Shown: piece after piece, positions 62,619 through 64,000 of the stretch
How the letters are laid out: every line of letters begins with the position of its first letter
Position numbering within the stretch: position 1 is the first letter of the stretch
NCBI RefSeq assembly: GCF_000430885.1
Contig: NZ_AUMW01000006.1
Coordinates: 62,001 to 126,000, forward strand
Direction: 5' to 3'
Origin: Desulfotruncus alcoholivorax DSM 16058
GTDB taxonomy: Bacteria; Bacillota; Desulfotomaculia; Desulfotomaculales; Desulfallaceae
Length of the DNA stretch: 64,000 nucleotides
Made by a program: the position numbers and the translations under genes
Notes under the pieces: generated by a model
Databases searched by the model: none
What the model was told of the DNA's origin: nothing
What the model saw: the letters and a program-made list of their open reading frames with translations, nothing else

Positions 62619-63212
62619 TTATAGGTCCAGGTTCCATAAATCCCTGCGGCTTGTACTAATTGCACTGATCCCTTTACCTAATGCTTCACGGACATCTTCC
62701 TCAGTTTTTACTAACCCTCCAGCTAAAATTGGAATACGTAAGGACTCCTGCAACTCACGAATTACATAACCGGGCACCGTAGAAGGCAAAACTTCTATAA
62801 CATGTGGTTGCACCTGACTTGCTACTTTGATCGCCGTCTTCAAGGATTCAGAATCCATGATAAATACCCGTTGTACTGTTAATAAACCTTCTTCCCTGCT
62901 GATTTTTGCCAGGTGGGACTTTGTTGTCGCTATTCCTCTTACACCCAATCTTGTCAGAAAGTGAAGACCTGCCCGGTCTTTACCAATCCCCTCAAAAAGG
63001 TCCAGGTGTACCAACAGTAACTTGCCGGCTTCCTGGGCTTTTTTAATTAGATTTGGTAAATAATTGATATCCCCGCTTAATACAAAAATTGTCTCGATGT
63101 TTTTGTGTGCTAATGCTTCGGTTAAATCTTCCCAATTACGAATACAAGCAGCTATTTTTCTACTTAATAACAGTTCTTTCATATGTGGCATCACTACACT
63201 AACTTTATCCAC
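62619..63212 (-). CDS. glpP: GlpP-family glycerol-3-phosphate-responsive antiterminator
   Basis: 197 residues. The fold is a TIM-barrel-like RNA-binding regulator. Segments IAACIRNWEDLTEALA, VHLDLFEGIGKDRAGLHFL, GIATTKSHLAK, VFIMDSESLKTAI and LAGGLVKTEEDVREALGKG match GlpP closely. In B. subtilis GlpP with glycerol-3-phosphate prevents termination in glp leaders. Here it follows eda by 8 nt and no glp gene is in view, so its target or ligand may differ. Start ATG. Confidence 0.9.
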   Translation of the reverse strand: MDKVSVVMPHMKELLLSRKIAACIRNWEDLTEALAHKNIETIFVLSGDINYLPNLIKKAQEAGKLLLVHLDLFEGIGKDRAGLHFLTRLGVRGIATTKSHLAKISREEGLLTVQRVFIMDSESLKTAIKVASQVQPHVIEVLPSTVPGYVIRELQESLRIPILAGGLVKTEEDVREALGKGISAISTSRRDLWNLDL

Positions 63213-63220
63213 TTAATTAT

Positions 63221-63880
63221 TTAATTGGTCAGCATGCTGCGGGTCTGAGCGATTTTTTCAACAAAGGCCCGCGCTGTTTCTTTGATTAGATTAAAATCTC
63301 CGGAGGCCAAGCCTTGCTTGGTAATGTCGCTGCCCACACCAACAGCCACCGCACCGGCTTTAATCCACTGATCAACATTGTCCAGATTAACACCGCCTGT
63401 AGGCATAATATTAACGTGAGGAAGAGGACCCCGGAAGGACTTGATGGACCGTGGCCCAAACAATTCACCGGGGAAAAGTTTTACCACGTCAATCCCCAAT
63501 TCCATAGCAGTCAGCATTTCGGTTACTGTAGCACAACCGGGCATACAGATTTTTTGATAACGGTTACACAAACGAACGGTGGCAGGATTTAAGCCGGGGC
63601 TGACGATATATTGAGCTCCGGCCAGGATGCAGGCCCGGGCTGTTTCGGCATCCAACACCGTACCTGCTCCAATCAACATTTCTTCTTCTTTAAAATTCCG
63701 GGATAATTCCTTAATGACATCAATGGCTCCCGGCACCGTCATCGTTACTTCTATGGCGGGAATACCTCCCTGGCGCACTGCTTCAATAACTTTAATGGCC
63801 TTATCGGCGGATTCCGCCCGAATAACGGCGACAATTCCCACGTCTAAAATTCTTTTTAATTGTTCATGTTTTTTAAGCAT
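63221..63880 (-). CDS. eda: 2-dehydro-3-deoxy-phosphogluconate (KDPG/KHG) aldolase
   Basis: 219 residues, class I aldolase. The segments AIEVTMTVPGAIDVI, LIGAGTVLDAETA, the substrate-pocket FIVSPG-type YIVSPGLNP, the Schiff-base region IDVVKLFPGE (Lys) and MPTGGVNLDNV are canonical. It cleaves KDPG to pyruvate and glyceraldehyde-3-phosphate. It lies just downstream of a KDG-type kinase and upstream of glpP, so sugar acids are probably degraded by kinase then aldolase. Start ATG with AAGGAG upstream. Confidence 0.96.
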   Translation of the reverse strand: MLKKHEQLKRILDVGIVAVIRAESADKAIKVIEAVRQGGIPAIEVTMTVPGAIDVIKELSRNFKEEEMLIGAGTVLDAETARACILAGAQYIVSPGLNPATVRLCNRYQKICMPGCATVTEMLTAMELGIDVVKLFPGELFGPRSIKSFRGPLPHVNIMPTGGVNLDNVDQWIKAGAVAVGVGSDITKQGLASGDFNLIKETARAFVEKIAQTRSMLTN

Positions 63881-63907
63881 TTACCAAAAACTCCTTTAAA
63901 AGCTTAT

Positions 63908-64000
63908 TTACCTTTGCACCCGGCCGCTCGCATCACCCCTGGCCAGCAGCTCAACTTCATCAACGGTAATTAGATTAAAATCTCCCGGAATTGTATGTTT
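63908..64000 (-). CDS. C-terminal end of a PfkB-type sugar kinase (probable KDG kinase), partial
   Basis: The last 30 codons, ending [30 protein letters not shown] and TAA, fit the C-terminus of 2-dehydro-3-deoxygluconokinase-type PfkB proteins (H-S/T-I-P-G-D-F-N and G-R-V-Q-R). The rest lies outside the window. It is 28 nt upstream of eda in the same direction, as expected for a KDG kinase-KDPG aldolase operon. Confidence 0.7.
   Translation of the reverse strand, partial: KHTIPGDFNLITVDEVELLARGDASGRVQR

Overview
The window looks like chromosomal DNA from an anaerobic, spore-former-type Firmicute of the Peptococcaceae/Desulfotomaculum kind. This is an inference from gene content: corrinoid methyltransferase sets, a c-di-GMP-I riboswitch, a glmS ribozyme, GlpP, YhaNO, strong AGGAGG ribosome-binding sites and frequent TTG/GTG starts. 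No rRNA, tRNA or CRISPR array was seen.

Layout. 0-1.7 kb: a methyl-THF:corrinoid methyltransferase and its corrinoid protein (minus strand). 1.8-7.9 kb: a Uma2 nuclease-like gene and a jetABC (Wadjet-type SMC) operon with no jetD in the window. 8.2-14.3 kb: a decaying region holding a broken flavodoxin/CCG-domain gene, an MTH865 protein, a Crp/Fnr regulator with an HTH partner, a broken DUF1638 gene, an intact MntA/HepT pair, an acyltransferase-like membrane protein with a truncated duplicate of its 5' end, a SulP remnant and a LysE exporter. 14.3-23.5 kb: a minus-strand catabolic cluster of XRE-cupin regulator, M24 peptidase, dipeptide-type ABC transporter (BCDFA) and a non-pyrrolysine MttB-family methyltransferase.

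23.7-37.1 kb: an AT-rich cyclic-di-GMP region. A c-di-GMP-I riboswitch with terminator precedes a PAS/GAF/GGDEF/EAL protein, followed by an HD-GYP protein, a FapA/DUF342 protein, an sfsA remnant, a two-component system and a second PAS/GGDEF/EAL protein. 37.4-42.6 kb: an MFS transporter, then a PLD-helicase-DUF3427 protein directly followed by a Nudix hydrolase. 42.9-48.5 kb: an HTH-MEDS regulator divergent from an MtrH-like / UroD-like / UroD-corrinoid-fusion methyltransferase operon with an FmdB-type zinc ribbon. 49-50.7 kb: an HPP membrane protein, an IS66 fragment and a repeat-rich spacer. 50.7-59.2 kb: glmS with its self-cleaving ribozyme leader, glmM, and the YhaN/YhaO nuclease pair. 59.5-64 kb: gap, pyk, glpP, eda and the end of a sugar (KDG-type) kinase.

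How it fits together. Three separate loci encode one-carbon (methyl-corrinoid) chemistry. The 0-1.7 kb pair can move a methyl group from a corrinoid protein to tetrahydrofolate. The 14-23 kb cluster appears to import and process an N-methylated peptide-like substrate. The 44-48 kb operon is a self-contained methyl-transfer set whose fused corrinoid domain lacks the usual cobalt-ligand histidine. The central-carbon block (KDG kinase, KDPG aldolase, GAPDH, pyruvate kinase) feeds sugar acids into lower glycolysis. The items that most deserve follow-up are the His-less corrinoid fusion, jetABC without jetD, terminators between the glmS ribozyme and glmS, and the M24-Dpp-MttB cluster.
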